From NCBI GenBank assembly GCA_937920275.1, contig CALGVD010000072.1:1-38723 (forward strand): DNA of 38,723 bases. Reading direction: 5' to 3'. This document shows, piece after piece, positions 1 through 8,622 of this stretch; the stretch's first letter is position 1, and every line of letters starts with the position of its first letter. The position numbers and the translations under genes are program-made. A model generated the notes under the pieces. It did no database searches, had not been told where the DNA came from, and worked only from the letters and a program-made list of their open reading frames with translations. Source of the stretch: an uncultured Pseudomonadota bacterium (GTDB lineage Bacteria > Pseudomonadota > Gammaproteobacteria > Steroidobacterales > Steroidobacteraceae).

Positions 1-96
1 CCCCCGCCGCCCCCGCCGCCGCCCCCGCCGACTACCACGACGACGGCCACGACGACGGTGCCGACGACGACGACGACTACGACGACCACCACGTCG
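1..96 (+). repeat. CCG/CCC and ACG trinucleotide repeat tract
   Basis: The first 30 bases are CCN triplets and most of 31-96 are ACN triplets, giving a simple trinucleotide tract within the coding end above. Because the unit is a codon, slippage would change the length of the Pro/Thr tail without shifting the frame. Confidence 0.7.
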
Positions 97-105
97 GGCA
101 CCTGA
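1..105 (+). CDS. C-terminal end of a Pro/Thr-rich protein (5' truncated)
   Basis: Frame 1 is open from the window edge to a TGA at 103-105 and encodes 34 residues: ten prolines, then a run made almost only of threonine, ending Ser-Gly-Thr. The gene is followed by a strong intrinsic terminator, which supports a real 3' end. The Thr-rich C-terminus resembles that of the small YjbE/GfcA proteins encoded beside yjbF and yjbH in enterobacteria, and yjbF/yjbH homologues lie next door but in convergent orientation. The identity is inference from composition and neighbourhood only; it could equally be the tail of a larger surface protein. Confidence 0.5.
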   Translation, partial: PPPPPPPPPPTTTTTATTTVPTTTTTTTTTTSGT

Positions 106-137
106 CAACCCGTCGAACGGCTACGGCCTAGAACGAA

Positions 138-170
138 ACGCCCGGGCGACGAAAGTCCCCGGGCGTTTTT
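138..170 (+). terminator. Intrinsic terminator after the Pro/Thr-rich gene
   Basis: Perfect 9-bp inverted repeat ACGCCCGGG (138-146) and CCCGGGCGT (158-166), with an 11-nt loop and five T at 166-170. The T tract overlaps the TAA stop of the convergent gfcB-like gene (169-171). It fits a plus-strand terminator well; downstream on the minus strand there is no comparable T run, so two-way action is less certain. Confidence 0.85.
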
Positions 171-753
171 ATTGGTAGCGCCGCTCCAGCACCAACGGGG
201 AGATTCCCGGGATCACCGTCGCCTCGATGCGACGCAACTGACCGGCGCCATCGAACTCGGCCACCTGGGTCGCTGCGACCTTACGACCGTCCACCACGCC
301 GCTGCACTCCACCCGCCAGCCGCGCTGGTTCTCGGACAGCCGCCAGTCGCGGGGCGGCGTACAGGCGAGGCGTACCGTCGGGCCGCCATCGCGGGCGAAC
401 CAACGCTCGCCCCCTTCGATGCCCGATTGCAGCAGCCCCACCGCGCCCGGCAAGCCCTCGATGCGGAACAGCACGCGACCATCCCAATAGGCCCGCAGGC
501 CATCCGGCGTGCCGAAGATGATCTGCTGCCGATCGGGCGTCGCCGGGTACACCGTGTAGCGTCCGCCCGCGAACTGCAGATCCCAGGCGAAAGGCTCCGC
601 CTGCGCCAAGAGCGGGTCGCGGTCAGGCAGCAAGCGCTGCACCGTCCCCAGTTGGTTCACGTTCACCGCGCCGCAGCCGGCGAGCGAGGCGGCCGCGACG
701 ACGCCCAGCCACAGCCGGGTGGATGACTTCACGGGAGGCCTACGGGTGCTCAT
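169..753 (-). CDS. YjbF/GfcB-family outer-membrane lipoprotein
   Basis: 194-residue predicted lipoprotein. A hydrophobic signal runs from about residue 13 and ends in the lipobox Leu-Ala-Gly-Cys with lipid Cys27. The length and the pairing with the YjbH-like gene fit the YjbF/GfcB family, lipoproteins of the yjbEFGH and group 4 capsule (gfc) operons linked to exopolysaccharide export. It starts at ATG 753, and this ATG overlaps the stop of the upstream yjbH-like gene (ATGA), so the two are probably translationally coupled. It is the last gene of the long minus-strand run. No YjbG/GfcC gene separates the two, unlike the E. coli order. Precise biochemical role is not known for the family. Confidence 0.75.
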   Translation of the reverse strand: MSTRRPPVKSSTRLWLGVVAAASLAGCGAVNVNQLGTVQRLLPDRDPLLAQAEPFAWDLQFAGGRYTVYPATPDRQQIIFGTPDGLRAYWDGRVLFRIEGLPGAVGLLQSGIEGGERWFARDGGPTVRLACTPPRDWRLSENQRGWRVECSGVVDGRKVAATQVAEFDGAGQLRRIEATVIPGISPLVLERRYQ

Positions 754-2894
754 TCAGGCGGCATCCGGTGTTCGTTGCGGCGAAGTTGATCCGCCATCGT
801 GCCGCGAGAATTTTCCCACAGACTGCCCGGCCAGTTGTCGAGCATGCGGCCGCCGTCGCGGTTGATCGAGCGGATGATGGTGCGATAGGCGCCGCGGGTG
901 TTCTTGGTCGAGTAGAGATCAAAGGGGATGCGGAAGATCAGCCCCTTGTCGAAACTGCCCTCGCCGAAGACCTCGAAGGGGACATCCGTGAGGGTCGCGA
1001 AGGCGCCGACCGACCAACCGTTCGAGAAGCGTTTCTGGATCTCGAGCGTCGCACCGATGTCCTTCGCCAGATACCGACCGGCATGGACTGCGACATCGAT
1101 GTTTCGGAACGGCGTCGCCCAGTAGAAGCTCACATGACCGGTCACCGTCTGGTAATCGAGCACCCCGAAACCCTTGTCGTACTCGCGCTGCACCACGCCG
1201 TTCAGGTTCGCACCGATTGCGAAGGGTTGATCGAACGGCCGCCAGAGGATCTCGCCACCCACGCCCGAGTACATCTCCTCGAGGATGCCGCCGTACATCT
1301 GGTAGTACAGGTCGTCCCGCAACTTGCCGCGCTTGACGAGCGCCAGACTGTCGATGCCGCTCTTGCCTTGCTGCAGGTATTTCTTGAGGTCGCTGCGCAC
1401 CGGTGGCAACTGCGAATCACCGTCGCGCTCGATCCGGTCGAACTGGCTCTTGAGGTTCTGCACCCAACGACCGTTCACACCCCAACCGCCACCGAGATCC
1501 ACCGCACCGTCGACCACCGCAGAGATCTGGTAGAGCAACGGGAAACTCGGATCCATCAGATAGGCCCGCGCCTGAAGTCCGACGCTCAGCGCACCATTCG
1601 GATAACGGAAATCGCGCACATGATCCGGCGCTTCGATCGTCTGTGGTGGCAGCAACTCGATCCGTCCCGGCTGCTGCAGCAGCGCCGAAGACTCGAGGTT
1701 CGGGCGGCGGTAGCGCACCGTATGGGTCGGCAGACCCATGGACTCACCGGTCGCGAGCACTTCGGTCACCCGCGTCGGCACATACAACTCCGTGAGCGTC
1801 AGCACCCGACGCACGGCATCGGCCTCCTCTTGGAAGGTCTGATTGACGTACCGGACCTGCAGCGAACCCTGCGGGGATTCCTTCACCTCGCGTACCAAGA
1901 CGCCCGAGGCCTCGGCGTCCTGCACCATACGCGGCCACCACTCGACCCCGCGCTCGAACTCCGTCGCCGGCTCGAGCGGTACACGGGCCGCTCCGAAACC
2001 GTTCGGACGCTTACGCGGCGAGGTCTGCCCAGTGTTCAGCGCAGCACTGATCTTGATGGCGAACTGGTTGCCCTGCTGCCAACTCGCGGCGAGGCGCACG
2101 CCGGGCGTCGCTTCCCACTCCACACCGAAACTCAAGGGATCTGCATCCGGGATGGTGTTGAGCCTGCGCTCCCGCTCGTAGCTGTCGCTGTTGTACGCGG
2201 CGAGCAGATCGACCCGCCACTGAGGGATGCGGTAGCGGATGCCGCCGAACGCGCCGATGTCGGGACCACGAAAGAACGACTTGAAAGAGAAGGTTCCGCC
2301 CAAGCCGAAATCGGTGTCCCGAACTGCGAAGGCGGGGTCGAGCTGGATCAACGGATTACTCGCGACCGAACGCTCGGCCAACCGCCCCCAACCGATGCCC
2401 GCGGTCACATCCAGGTTCTCGCCGATCCGCTTCGAGGCGACCAGATACTCCGCACCCCACTGCCCCGTACCCAACAGATCGCGGATCCCCACCGACACAT
2501 CGGGCAAGTACTCGGACTCTTCGAGCAGCTTCAACTTGGCTTCGAAACTGCGATCGCGGTTGTCATCGCAGCCATACGACGGGCCTGTTCCAAACTCACA
2601 TTCAGTTCCCGGTACCGGCGAGAGCTTACGAGCATTGTTCACCGAGTAACGAAAACTCGCCTCCAACCGCGGCAGCACCTGATAGCCGATGGCGTAGATG
2701 TCGGCGACGTCCTTGCGGGAATAGGTCACCGTGAGTTCGTCCTCGGGGTTCATGCGTGCACTCGGGATGTCGAGGATGCCGCCCACCCCGAAATCATTGA
2801 CCTGCGCCACCGCCACGGCCGGCGCCATCATGGCAGCGAGCGTGAGACCGCACAGCAACCGGAGCGCCATGCAATGCCGCCAACCCGCCCTCAC
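750..2894 (-). CDS. YjbH/GfcD-family outer-membrane exopolysaccharide protein
   Basis: 714 residues, close to the usual length of about 700 for YjbH. A signal peptide ends near an Ala-Val-Ala-Gln site; the mature part opens with a segment on a glycine-rich 'GGILDIPSARM' theme typical of the family, then long alternating polar/aromatic stretches expected of outer-membrane beta structure. Known family role: secretion or assembly of exopolysaccharide or group 4 capsule. The GTG at 2894 overlaps the pgi stop (GTGA) and has a G-rich stretch upstream; an ATG eight codons later (2870) would give a shorter, cleaner signal peptide and is a fair alternative. The end overlaps the gfcB-like start by 4 bp. 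Confidence 0.8.
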   Translation of the reverse strand: MRAGWRHCMALRLLCGLTLAAMMAPAVAVAQVNDFGVGGILDIPSARMNPEDELTVTYSRKDVADIYAIGYQVLPRLEASFRYSVNNARKLSPVPGTECEFGTGPSYGCDDNRDRSFEAKLKLLEESEYLPDVSVGIRDLLGTGQWGAEYLVASKRIGENLDVTAGIGWGRLAERSVASNPLIQLDPAFAVRDTDFGLGGTFSFKSFFRGPDIGAFGGIRYRIPQWRVDLLAAYNSDSYERERRLNTIPDADPLSFGVEWEATPGVRLAASWQQGNQFAIKISAALNTGQTSPRKRPNGFGAARVPLEPATEFERGVEWWPRMVQDAEASGVLVREVKESPQGSLQVRYVNQTFQEEADAVRRVLTLTELYVPTRVTEVLATGESMGLPTHTVRYRRPNLESSALLQQPGRIELLPPQTIEAPDHVRDFRYPNGALSVGLQARAYLMDPSFPLLYQISAVVDGAVDLGGGWGVNGRWVQNLKSQFDRIERDGDSQLPPVRSDLKKYLQQGKSGIDSLALVKRGKLRDDLYYQMYGGILEEMYSGVGGEILWRPFDQPFAIGANLNGVVQREYDKGFGVLDYQTVTGHVSFYWATPFRNIDVAVHAGRYLAKDIGATLEIQKRFSNGWSVGAFATLTDVPFEVFGEGSFDKGLIFRIPFDLYSTKNTRGAYRTIIRSINRDGGRMLDNWPGSLWENSRGTMADQLRRNEHRMPPE

Positions 2895-4480
2895 GCCACA
2901 CCCCCACGCCGCGCCCGGACGGTGTCCAACAGCCCGCGCAGCGAGGGCGACACCGTCGTCTCGGCCGTCTCCGCCTGCAGCAGCGGCAACACCGTATTGG
3001 CGATCTGCTTGCCGAGCTCCACGCCGAACTGGTCGAAGGCATTGATGCCCCAGATCACGCTCTGCGCATACACCTTGTGCTCGTAGAGCGCGACCAAGGC
3101 GCCGAGCGTGGCCGGGTCCAGCCGATCGAACAGCAGCAGCGACACCGGTCGGTCACCCTCGTGGATCTGCTGGGGCGTGACGCCCTCGCCGCGTCGGCCG
3201 TGCAGGAAAGCCTCTGCCTGCGCGAGAGCGTTGGCGATCGCGAGTGCTTGATGATCCTCACGGCCACACGATGACTGCATCCCGACCAGCAGGTCGATCG
3301 CCGCACGGGGTTTCCCCTGGTGCAGCATCTGGAAGAACGAATGCTGCGCCTCGTTGCCGGGCTCGCCCCAGACCACCGGCGCAGTGCCGTGTGTGACGCG
3401 AGCGCCTTCGCGCGTGACCCGCTTGCCGTTGCTCTCCATGTCGAGCTGCTGCAGGAACGCCGGGAAACGGGCGAGGCGCGAGTCATAGGGCAGCACCGCG
3501 AGCGTCGGCAGCCCGACAAGGTCGATGTTCCACACCCCGAGCAGCGCCATCCGCACAGGCAGGTTCTCGCCGAAGGGCGCCTCGCGGAAATGCCGGTCCA
3601 TCGCGTGCGCGCCGGCGAGCAGCGCCTCGAAGTTCGCCGCGCCGATGGCGATCGCGAGCGACACGCCGATCGACGACCACATCGAGTAGCGCCCGCCCAC
3701 CCAATCCCACATCCGAAAACGTTGGTCCGGGTGGATGCCAAAGGCGTCCATCGCAGAGGCATTGACGGACACCGCCGCAAAATGCGCCGGGACCGCTGCC
3801 TCGCTCAGACGCCCGGCGATCCAAGCACGCGCCGTATGCGCATTGGCGAGGGTTTCTTGGGTGGTGAAGGTCTTGGAGCAGACGATGAACAGCGTGCGCG
3901 CGGGGTCTGCGGTCTCCAGAAGATCGGAGAGCGCACAGCCATCGACATTGGCCACGAAGTGCACCGTGGGCAAGCGGTGCGCCCCAGCGCTCGCCCCGCC
4001 CCTGAAATGCCGCAGCGCCTGCGCCGCCATGGCAGGCCCGAGGTCCGAGCCACCGATGCCGATGTTGATGACCGTGTCGAAGCGGCCGCCGCTGCGGATG
4101 GACTCCGCGAAGATCAGCATACGCGTGCGCTCCGCCAACACCTCGGCCTCGATCGCAGCGCCGCCGATCTGCGCCCCCCGCGGCTGACGCAGCGCGACAT
4201 GCAGCGCCGCACGGCCCTCGGTGGTGTTGATGGCCTCGCCGCGGAACATCGCCGCGATGGCATCCGCCAAGCCCGCGGCATCGGCGAGCGCGTTGAGCGC
4301 GGCCAACGCTTCCGCATCGACCGGTTGACGGGAATAGTCGAGCAGCAACCCCGCAGCCGACACCGAACAACGCTCGAAGCGCTGCGGGTCGTCAAAGAAA
4401 TCAGCCGTGTGATGCGACACCAGCCGCGCCCGGTGCTGCGCGAGCGCAGCCCAGGCGGCCTCGAGCAGGGGCTCAGCCAT
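2891..4480 (-). CDS. pgi: Glucose-6-phosphate isomerase
   Basis: 529 residues; interconverts glucose 6-phosphate and fructose 6-phosphate in the cytosol, feeding both glycolysis and the hexose pools for sugar nucleotides. Both family signatures are present: DWVGGRYSMWSS (about 259-270) and the C-terminal stretch ending GVELGK (486-491). Residues matching the E. coli catalytic set are Glu349, His380 and Lys491; the phosphate-binding GIGGSDLG lies at 141-148. The ATG at 4480 is chosen because the protein then begins like other Pgi; the frame is open further upstream, but there it only overlaps the aminotransferase gene. It overlaps that gene's stop by 8 bp and the yjbH start by 4 bp, so it sits inside a polysaccharide gene run. 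Confidence 0.96.
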   Translation of the reverse strand: MAEPLLEAAWAALAQHRARLVSHHTADFFDDPQRFERCSVSAAGLLLDYSRQPVDAEALAALNALADAAGLADAIAAMFRGEAINTTEGRAALHVALRQPRGAQIGGAAIEAEVLAERTRMLIFAESIRSGGRFDTVINIGIGGSDLGPAMAAQALRHFRGGASAGAHRLPTVHFVANVDGCALSDLLETADPARTLFIVCSKTFTTQETLANAHTARAWIAGRLSEAAVPAHFAAVSVNASAMDAFGIHPDQRFRMWDWVGGRYSMWSSIGVSLAIAIGAANFEALLAGAHAMDRHFREAPFGENLPVRMALLGVWNIDLVGLPTLAVLPYDSRLARFPAFLQQLDMESNGKRVTREGARVTHGTAPVVWGEPGNEAQHSFFQMLHQGKPRAAIDLLVGMQSSCGREDHQALAIANALAQAEAFLHGRRGEGVTPQQIHEGDRPVSLLLFDRLDPATLGALVALYEHKVYAQSVIWGINAFDQFGVELGKQIANTVLPLLQAETAETTVSPSLRGLLDTVRARRGGVA

Positions 4481-5672
4481 GATGGGCGTAGAAGTGCGCG
4501 ATGCAGTCGACGACATACTGCAACTGCTCGCGCGAGAGCTCCGGGAAGATCGGCAGCGCCAGCGTCTCGGCGGCGGCGCGCTCGGACTCCGGGAAGTCGC
4601 CGGTCTGGTATCCGAGCGGCGCGAAACACTGCTGCTGATGCAAGGGTACGGGGTAGTAGATCTCACTGCCCACGCCGCACTCGCCGAGGTATTTCTTGAG
4701 CGCATCGCGCTGCGGGAAGCGCACCACGAACTGGTTGTAGATGTGCCGCACGCCAGGCAGCGCGGCGGGCAGCGTCACCGTGCCCTTGAGCCCTGCGCGC
4801 TCGAAGGCCTCGTAGTAGAAGCAGGCGTTCTCCTGCCGACCGAGCGTCCAAGCATCGAGGTGCTTGAGCTTGATCGAGAGCACCACCGCCTGCAGCTCGT
4901 CGAGCCGGAAGTTACCGCCCACGAGCTGGTGGTAGTACTTCGGCTCCATGCCGTGCACGCGCACCATCGCGAGCTTGGCCGCGAGCGCGGCGTCGTTGGT
5001 GACGCACATGCCCGCATCACCGAACGCGCCAAGATTCTTGGTCGGGAAGAACGACAGGCAGCCGATGTCGCCGATGCTGCAGGCACGGCGCCTCTCGCCG
5101 TCGGCCGCACCGATCGCTTGGGCGGCGTCCTCGATGACCCGCAGGCCGAACTCGCGCGCCAAGACCATCAGCGGCGTCATATCGGCCATCTGCCCATAGA
5201 GATGCACCGGCATCAGCGCGCGGACCACGGTGCCCGTGGCGCGGTGCACCACGCGACCGTCCAGGCGATCGCAGTCCTCGCGCAGCAGCCGCTCGACCGC
5301 CGCCGGTGCGAGGTTGAAAGTGGCCGGGTCGATGTCGACGAACAAGGATCGTGCGCCGGCACGGGCGATGGTGCCGGCGGTCGCAAAGAAGGTATAGGGC
5401 GAGGTGATGACGGCATCGCCCTCGCCGATGTCGAGCGCCATGAGCGCCGCGAGCAGAGCATCGGTGCCCGAGGACATGCCGATGCCATGGCTGCAACCGC
5501 TGTAGGCGGCGACGGCGGCCTCGAGTTCGCGCACCCCGGGTCCCAAGATGAAGGCTTGGGCGTCGCAGACGCGCTCGATGGCGGCATCGATCTCGGACTT
5601 GAGGGCCCGGTACTGGGGTTTGAGGTCGAGCAGGGGCACCTGCATCGCAGGCGTCGGGCGGGGCGCAGTCAT
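4473..5672 (-). CDS. DegT/DnrJ/EryC1/StrS-family PLP sugar aminotransferase
   Basis: 399 residues, the usual length for nucleotide-sugar aminotransferases. Seen: SSGTDALLAAL near 67-77 (PLP phosphate contacts), EDAAQAIGA near 181-189, and the PLP lysine in FFPTKNLGAFGD (Lys212). It should transfer an amino group from glutamate to a keto sugar nucleotide. The ATG at 5672 lies 7 bp after the epimerase stop; an internal ATG at 5645 (MQVPLLDL) is an alternative. Neighbours are a UDP-glucuronate epimerase and pgi, so the substrate is probably a UDP-sugar of an exopolysaccharide, but no dedicated ketose-forming enzyme is adjacent. It is distinct from the second DegT protein at 28.1-29.2 kb. Confidence 0.88.
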   Translation of the reverse strand: MTAPRPTPAMQVPLLDLKPQYRALKSEIDAAIERVCDAQAFILGPGVRELEAAVAAYSGCSHGIGMSSGTDALLAALMALDIGEGDAVITSPYTFFATAGTIARAGARSLFVDIDPATFNLAPAAVERLLREDCDRLDGRVVHRATGTVVRALMPVHLYGQMADMTPLMVLAREFGLRVIEDAAQAIGAADGERRRACSIGDIGCLSFFPTKNLGAFGDAGMCVTNDAALAAKLAMVRVHGMEPKYYHQLVGGNFRLDELQAVVLSIKLKHLDAWTLGRQENACFYYEAFERAGLKGTVTLPAALPGVRHIYNQFVVRFPQRDALKKYLGECGVGSEIYYPVPLHQQQCFAPLGYQTGDFPESERAAAETLALPIFPELSREQLQYVVDCIAHFYAHHG

Positions 5673-5679
5673 CCGTCGA

Positions 5680-6693
5680 TTATAGCCCCCGCGGGTCGTA
5701 CTCGCGGTACCACGCGACGAAACGCCGGACCCCCTCCTCGATGGGGGTCGAGGGCTGGAAGCCCACCGCGCGCTCGAGGTCCGAGCAGTCGGCCAAGGTG
5801 TCCGGTACATCCCCCGGCTGCAGCGGCAGGAAGTTCATCTGCGCCTTCACGCCGAGGTTCTCCTCCAAAAGACCGATGAACCGCAGCAGTTCCACGGGCG
5901 ATTGGTTGCCGATGTTGTAGATCCGGTACGGCGCCCGGCTCGTGGCAGGATCCGGCGCCGCGCTGTCCCAGGCGGGATCCGGGGTCGCGACATGGTCACA
6001 GGCGCGTACCACGCCCTCGACGATGTCGTCGATGTAGGTGAAGTCCCGGCGGTGATGCCCGCCGTTGAAGACATCGATCGGCTGACCCGCCCGCATCTTT
6101 TGCGCAAAAAGCATGGGACTCATGTCCGGCCGACCCCAAGGCCCATAGACCGTGAAGAAGCGCAGCGCCGTCACCGGCAAGCCGAAGAGCGCCGCGTAGT
6201 TGTGGCACATCAGCTCCCCGGCCCGCTTGGTGGAGGCGTAGAGGGAGAGCGGGTGATCGACGCCATGGTGCGGCGAGAACGGCATGCGGGTGTTGAGGCC
6301 ATAGACCGAGCTCGTCGACGCGAACACCAGATGCCCGACACCGTGGTGCCGACAGCCCTCGAGGACATTGAGCGTGCCGGTGACATTGCTGTCGAGGTAC
6401 ACCTGCGGGTTGGTCAAAGAATATCGCACCCCGGCCTGCGCCCCGAGATGCACCACGCGCTCGAAGCCTCCGGCGGCGAACAGCGCGCGCATCCCCGCCC
6501 CGTCGGCGAGATCCAAGCGCTGGAACGCGAAGCCCGGCCGGTCCCGCAGCCGCGCGAGCCGCGCCTGCTTCAGGGCGGGGTCGTAGTAGTCGTTGAGGTT
6601 GTCGAGGCCCGTGACCTGATGGCCCGCCGCGAGCAGCCGCTCGGCGACATGCATGCCGATGAAGCCGGCAGCGCCTGTGACGAGGATCTTCAC
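5680..6693 (-). CDS. UDP-glucuronate 4-epimerase-like SDR enzyme
   Basis: 337-residue extended SDR protein. The NAD-binding GAAGFIG lies at 7-13, the catalytic serine in STSSVYG, and the YxxxK pair in YASTKRAGE. The stretches LDNLNDYYDPALK and HLGAQAGVRYS are typical of the CapI/LspL/WbnF group that turns UDP-glucuronate into UDP-galacturonate for capsule and LPS. The start is GTG at 6693, overlapping the dnaQ stop as GTGA. The UDP-glucose dehydrogenase that would supply the substrate is not in the window. Close relatives acting on UDP-GlcNAc or UDP-Glc cannot be wholly excluded by eye. Confidence 0.85.
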   Translation of the reverse strand: MKILVTGAAGFIGMHVAERLLAAGHQVTGLDNLNDYYDPALKQARLARLRDRPGFAFQRLDLADGAGMRALFAAGGFERVVHLGAQAGVRYSLTNPQVYLDSNVTGTLNVLEGCRHHGVGHLVFASTSSVYGLNTRMPFSPHHGVDHPLSLYASTKRAGELMCHNYAALFGLPVTALRFFTVYGPWGRPDMSPMLFAQKMRAGQPIDVFNGGHHRRDFTYIDDIVEGVVRACDHVATPDPAWDSAAPDPATSRAPYRIYNIGNQSPVELLRFIGLLEENLGVKAQMNFLPLQPGDVPDTLADCSDLERAVGFQPSTPIEEGVRRFVAWYREYDPRGL

Positions 6694-7415
6694 GCCGTCG
6701 GCGGATCCTTGAAAAGGCAGCGCCCGCCCGCGGCCTTGGCGATGCGGGTCAGGAAGTCTTCGTGCGCGGCGAGTTCGGCGGCCGAGGGCTCGATGACGCG
6801 CAGGGCGCCCTCGGGCCGGGCATTGCGAACCACGGGGGCGGGAAGAGCCCCATTCGCCCCCCGACGCGGCCGCGACTCACCCAATTCCAGGGCGCTCTGG
6901 CCGCCCGTCATCGCGAGATAAACATCGGCCAAGATACGCGCGTCGATCAGGGCGCCGTGCAGCGCGCGACGGGAATTGTCGACGCCGTAGCGCTTGCAGA
7001 GCGCATCGAGGCTGTTGCGCTGCCCGGGGTGGATCTCGCGCGCGAGCGCGAGTGTGTCGAGCACGCGGCAGAGGTTGTCGATGGGCGGATGCTCGCCCTT
7101 CAGGCGACGGATCTCCGCGTTCAAGAAACCGACATCGAAGGCCGCGTTGTGGATCACGAGCTCGGCGCCCGCGACGAAATCGAGGAACTCCGCCGCCACC
7201 TCGGGGAAGCGCGGTTCCCGCGCGAGGCGCTCGCGCGTGAGCCCGTGCACCGCAAGCGCAGCTTCGTCGCTGTCGCGGTCGGGGTTGAGGTGACGGTGGA
7301 AGATGCGGCCTGTCAGGCGGCGGCTGACGATCTCCACGCAGCCGATCTCGATGACGCGGTGGCCCGCAGAGGCCTCGAGGCCCGTCGTCTCCGTGTCGAG
7401 AATGATCTGGCGCAT
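6690..7415 (-). CDS. dnaQ: DNA polymerase III epsilon subunit (3'-5' proofreading exonuclease)
   Basis: 241 residues, like E. coli DnaQ (243). DEDDh exonuclease motifs: Exo I with Asp7 and Glu9 (ILDTETTGLE), Exo II with Asp94 (HNAAFDVGFL), Exo III with His153 and Asp158 (HGALIDA). It proofreads replication errors within the Pol III core. Gene order rnhA-dnaQ is conserved with E. coli, though there the two are divergent and here they run the same way with a 4-bp gap. No Shine-Dalgarno is evident; a TAAAAT hexamer lies exactly 6 nt before the ATG (see findings). The end overlaps the epimerase GTG start. Confidence 0.96.
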   Translation of the reverse strand: MRQIILDTETTGLEASAGHRVIEIGCVEIVSRRLTGRIFHRHLNPDRDSDEAALAVHGLTRERLAREPRFPEVAAEFLDFVAGAELVIHNAAFDVGFLNAEIRRLKGEHPPIDNLCRVLDTLALAREIHPGQRNSLDALCKRYGVDNSRRALHGALIDARILADVYLAMTGGQSALELGESRPRRGANGALPAPVVRNARPEGALRVIEPSAAELAAHEDFLTRIAKAAGGRCLFKDPPTA

Positions 7416-7419
7416 GGTT

Positions 7420-7857
7420 CTATTTTAGCAGCGCGTCGATGGCTGCGGTCGCAAGCGCATCGACGCGCTCGTTGCCCGGCACACCCGAGTGCCCCTTCAC
7501 CCACCGCCAATCGATGTCGTGACCGACGGCGAGTTCATCGAGGCGCTCCCAGAGGTCGCGGTTCTTGACGGGCTTGCGGTCCGCGGTCTTCCAATCGCGC
7601 GCTTTCCAGTTGGGCAGCCATTCGGTGATCCCGCGGCGCACATACTCCGAATCGGTGTGCACCGTGACGGCGGCGCGCCGCTTGAGCGCCTCGAGCGCGC
7701 GGATCACGGCCGTGAGCTCCATGCGGTTGTTGGTGGTGTCGGCTTCGGCGCCGGAGAGTTCCCGGAAGTGCTCGCCGGACTCCAAGGTCGCGCCCCAACC
7801 CCCCGGCCCCGGGTTGCCGCGACAAGCGCCATCGGTGTAGATCTCGACGCGTTTCAC
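7420..7857 (-). CDS. rnhA: Ribonuclease HI
   Basis: 145 residues; cleaves the RNA strand of RNA-DNA hybrids. Active-site residues match E. coli: Asp9 (YTDGAC), Glu47 (NRMELTAV), Asp69 (HTDSEYV), His123 and Asp133 ([13 protein letters not shown]). The start is taken as GTG at 7857 ([10 protein letters not shown]), which overlaps the stop of the upstream methyltransferase as GTGA; the longer upstream frame has no family similarity. It is followed by dnaQ after 4 bp. Confidence 0.96.
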   Translation of the reverse strand: MKRVEIYTDGACRGNPGPGGWGATLESGEHFRELSGAEADTTNNRMELTAVIRALEALKRRAAVTVHTDSEYVRRGITEWLPNWKARDWKTADRKPVKNRDLWERLDELAVGHDIDWRWVKGHSGVPGNERVDALATAAIDALLK

Positions 7858-8573
7858 GGTTCGGAGCGATTGACCGGGGACGGCTTGACGATGCCGCCGA
7901 GCACTGACGCACGCCGCTCGCGCAGCCGTGATCGCAGCGGCGTGAGCGTGTGCAGACGCTTGCGCGCCCGCAACAAAAACGCCCCGGCAGGCCAGGGATA
8001 GACGAAGCCGCGACGCATCCGGCAGCCCGCAGCCGGCGGATCGCCCCAAGGCAGCTCGTAGAGATAACGACGGGTCTCACCGACTTCGTAGCCCAAAAGG
8101 CGCAGCCAATCGCGCAAGCGTCGTTCAGAGAGCAACCGCCGCAGCCCGGGCGGGAAGCCTGCGCGACTGCCCGCCGCGCGCAGACCCCAGGGGCTCCAAG
8201 GCGCGAAGCCGAGCACCAATAATTTGCCATCGCCTGCGAGCACGCGATCGACCTCGCGCAGCAGACCGTACGGGTCGGCCTCGAACTCGAGCGTGTGCGG
8301 CAACAACACACAATCGATCGAGTCGCTCGCGATCGGCAGCGCGCTGAGTCGCGAGACCACATCGACGCCCGGCGCGGGGGCGGTGTCGATCAAGGCCTGC
8401 GAGCGTGTGCGAGCGGCCGTCAGCAACGCACGCCCTTCGCCCCAGGCGCCGATCTGCAGCATCTCCCAGCCGAAGCAATCCTCGAGCGACTCGCTGACGA
8501 GCGCGGCCTCGCCCTGCCGCAGCGAGCGGCCACGCGGCGCATCCAACCACTGTGAAATCGGTCCCGGAAGCAT
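7854..8573 (-). CDS. YafS-like class I SAM-dependent methyltransferase
   Basis: 239 residues from ATG 8573. The central part resembles the Methyltransf_11 fold: a first strand MLQIGAWG, then [17 protein letters not shown] and a post-motif [19 protein letters not shown] typical of the group. In E. coli yafS sits next to rnhA-dnaQ and near mltD and gloB; the same neighbourhood here, divergent from mltD, supports orthology. The substrate is unknown. Motif I is degenerate, without the usual GxGxG, as is common for this family. Upstream codons of the open frame run into mltD and the divergent promoter area and were left out. Confidence 0.8.
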   Translation of the reverse strand: MLPGPISQWLDAPRGRSLRQGEAALVSESLEDCFGWEMLQIGAWGEGRALLTAARTRSQALIDTAPAPGVDVVSRLSALPIASDSIDCVLLPHTLEFEADPYGLLREVDRVLAGDGKLLVLGFAPWSPWGLRAAGSRAGFPPGLRRLLSERRLRDWLRLLGYEVGETRRYLYELPWGDPPAAGCRMRRGFVYPWPAGAFLLRARKRLHTLTPLRSRLRERRASVLGGIVKPSPVNRSEP

Positions 8574-8622
8574 GCAGAAAACAATAGCAATTTTCGGCAC
8601 TTGAAGGTTAAATACCCGCGAT
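8574..8622. promoter_or_regulatory. Divergent intergenic region between yafS-like gene and mltD
   Basis: The 49-bp spacer is clearly more AT-rich than its surroundings and must hold the start signals of both the leftward eight-gene run and mltD-fabI. On the plus strand a TTAAAT hexamer (8608-8613) lies 9 nt before the mltD ATG; on the minus strand TATTGT lies 7 nt before the methyltransferase ATG. Neither gene has a clear Shine-Dalgarno and no good -35 boxes are visible, so exact promoters are uncertain. Confidence 0.45.

Noticed and set aside
723-3086. 787-codon open frame on the plus strand opposite yjbH
   Set aside because: It is antisense to a gene with clear family features, has Arg/His/Asp-rich low-complexity content typical of GC-rich shadow frames and no domain.
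3320-4699. 459-codon plus-strand frame opposite pgi
   Set aside because: Shadow of pgi, which carries both isomerase signatures and all catalytic residues.
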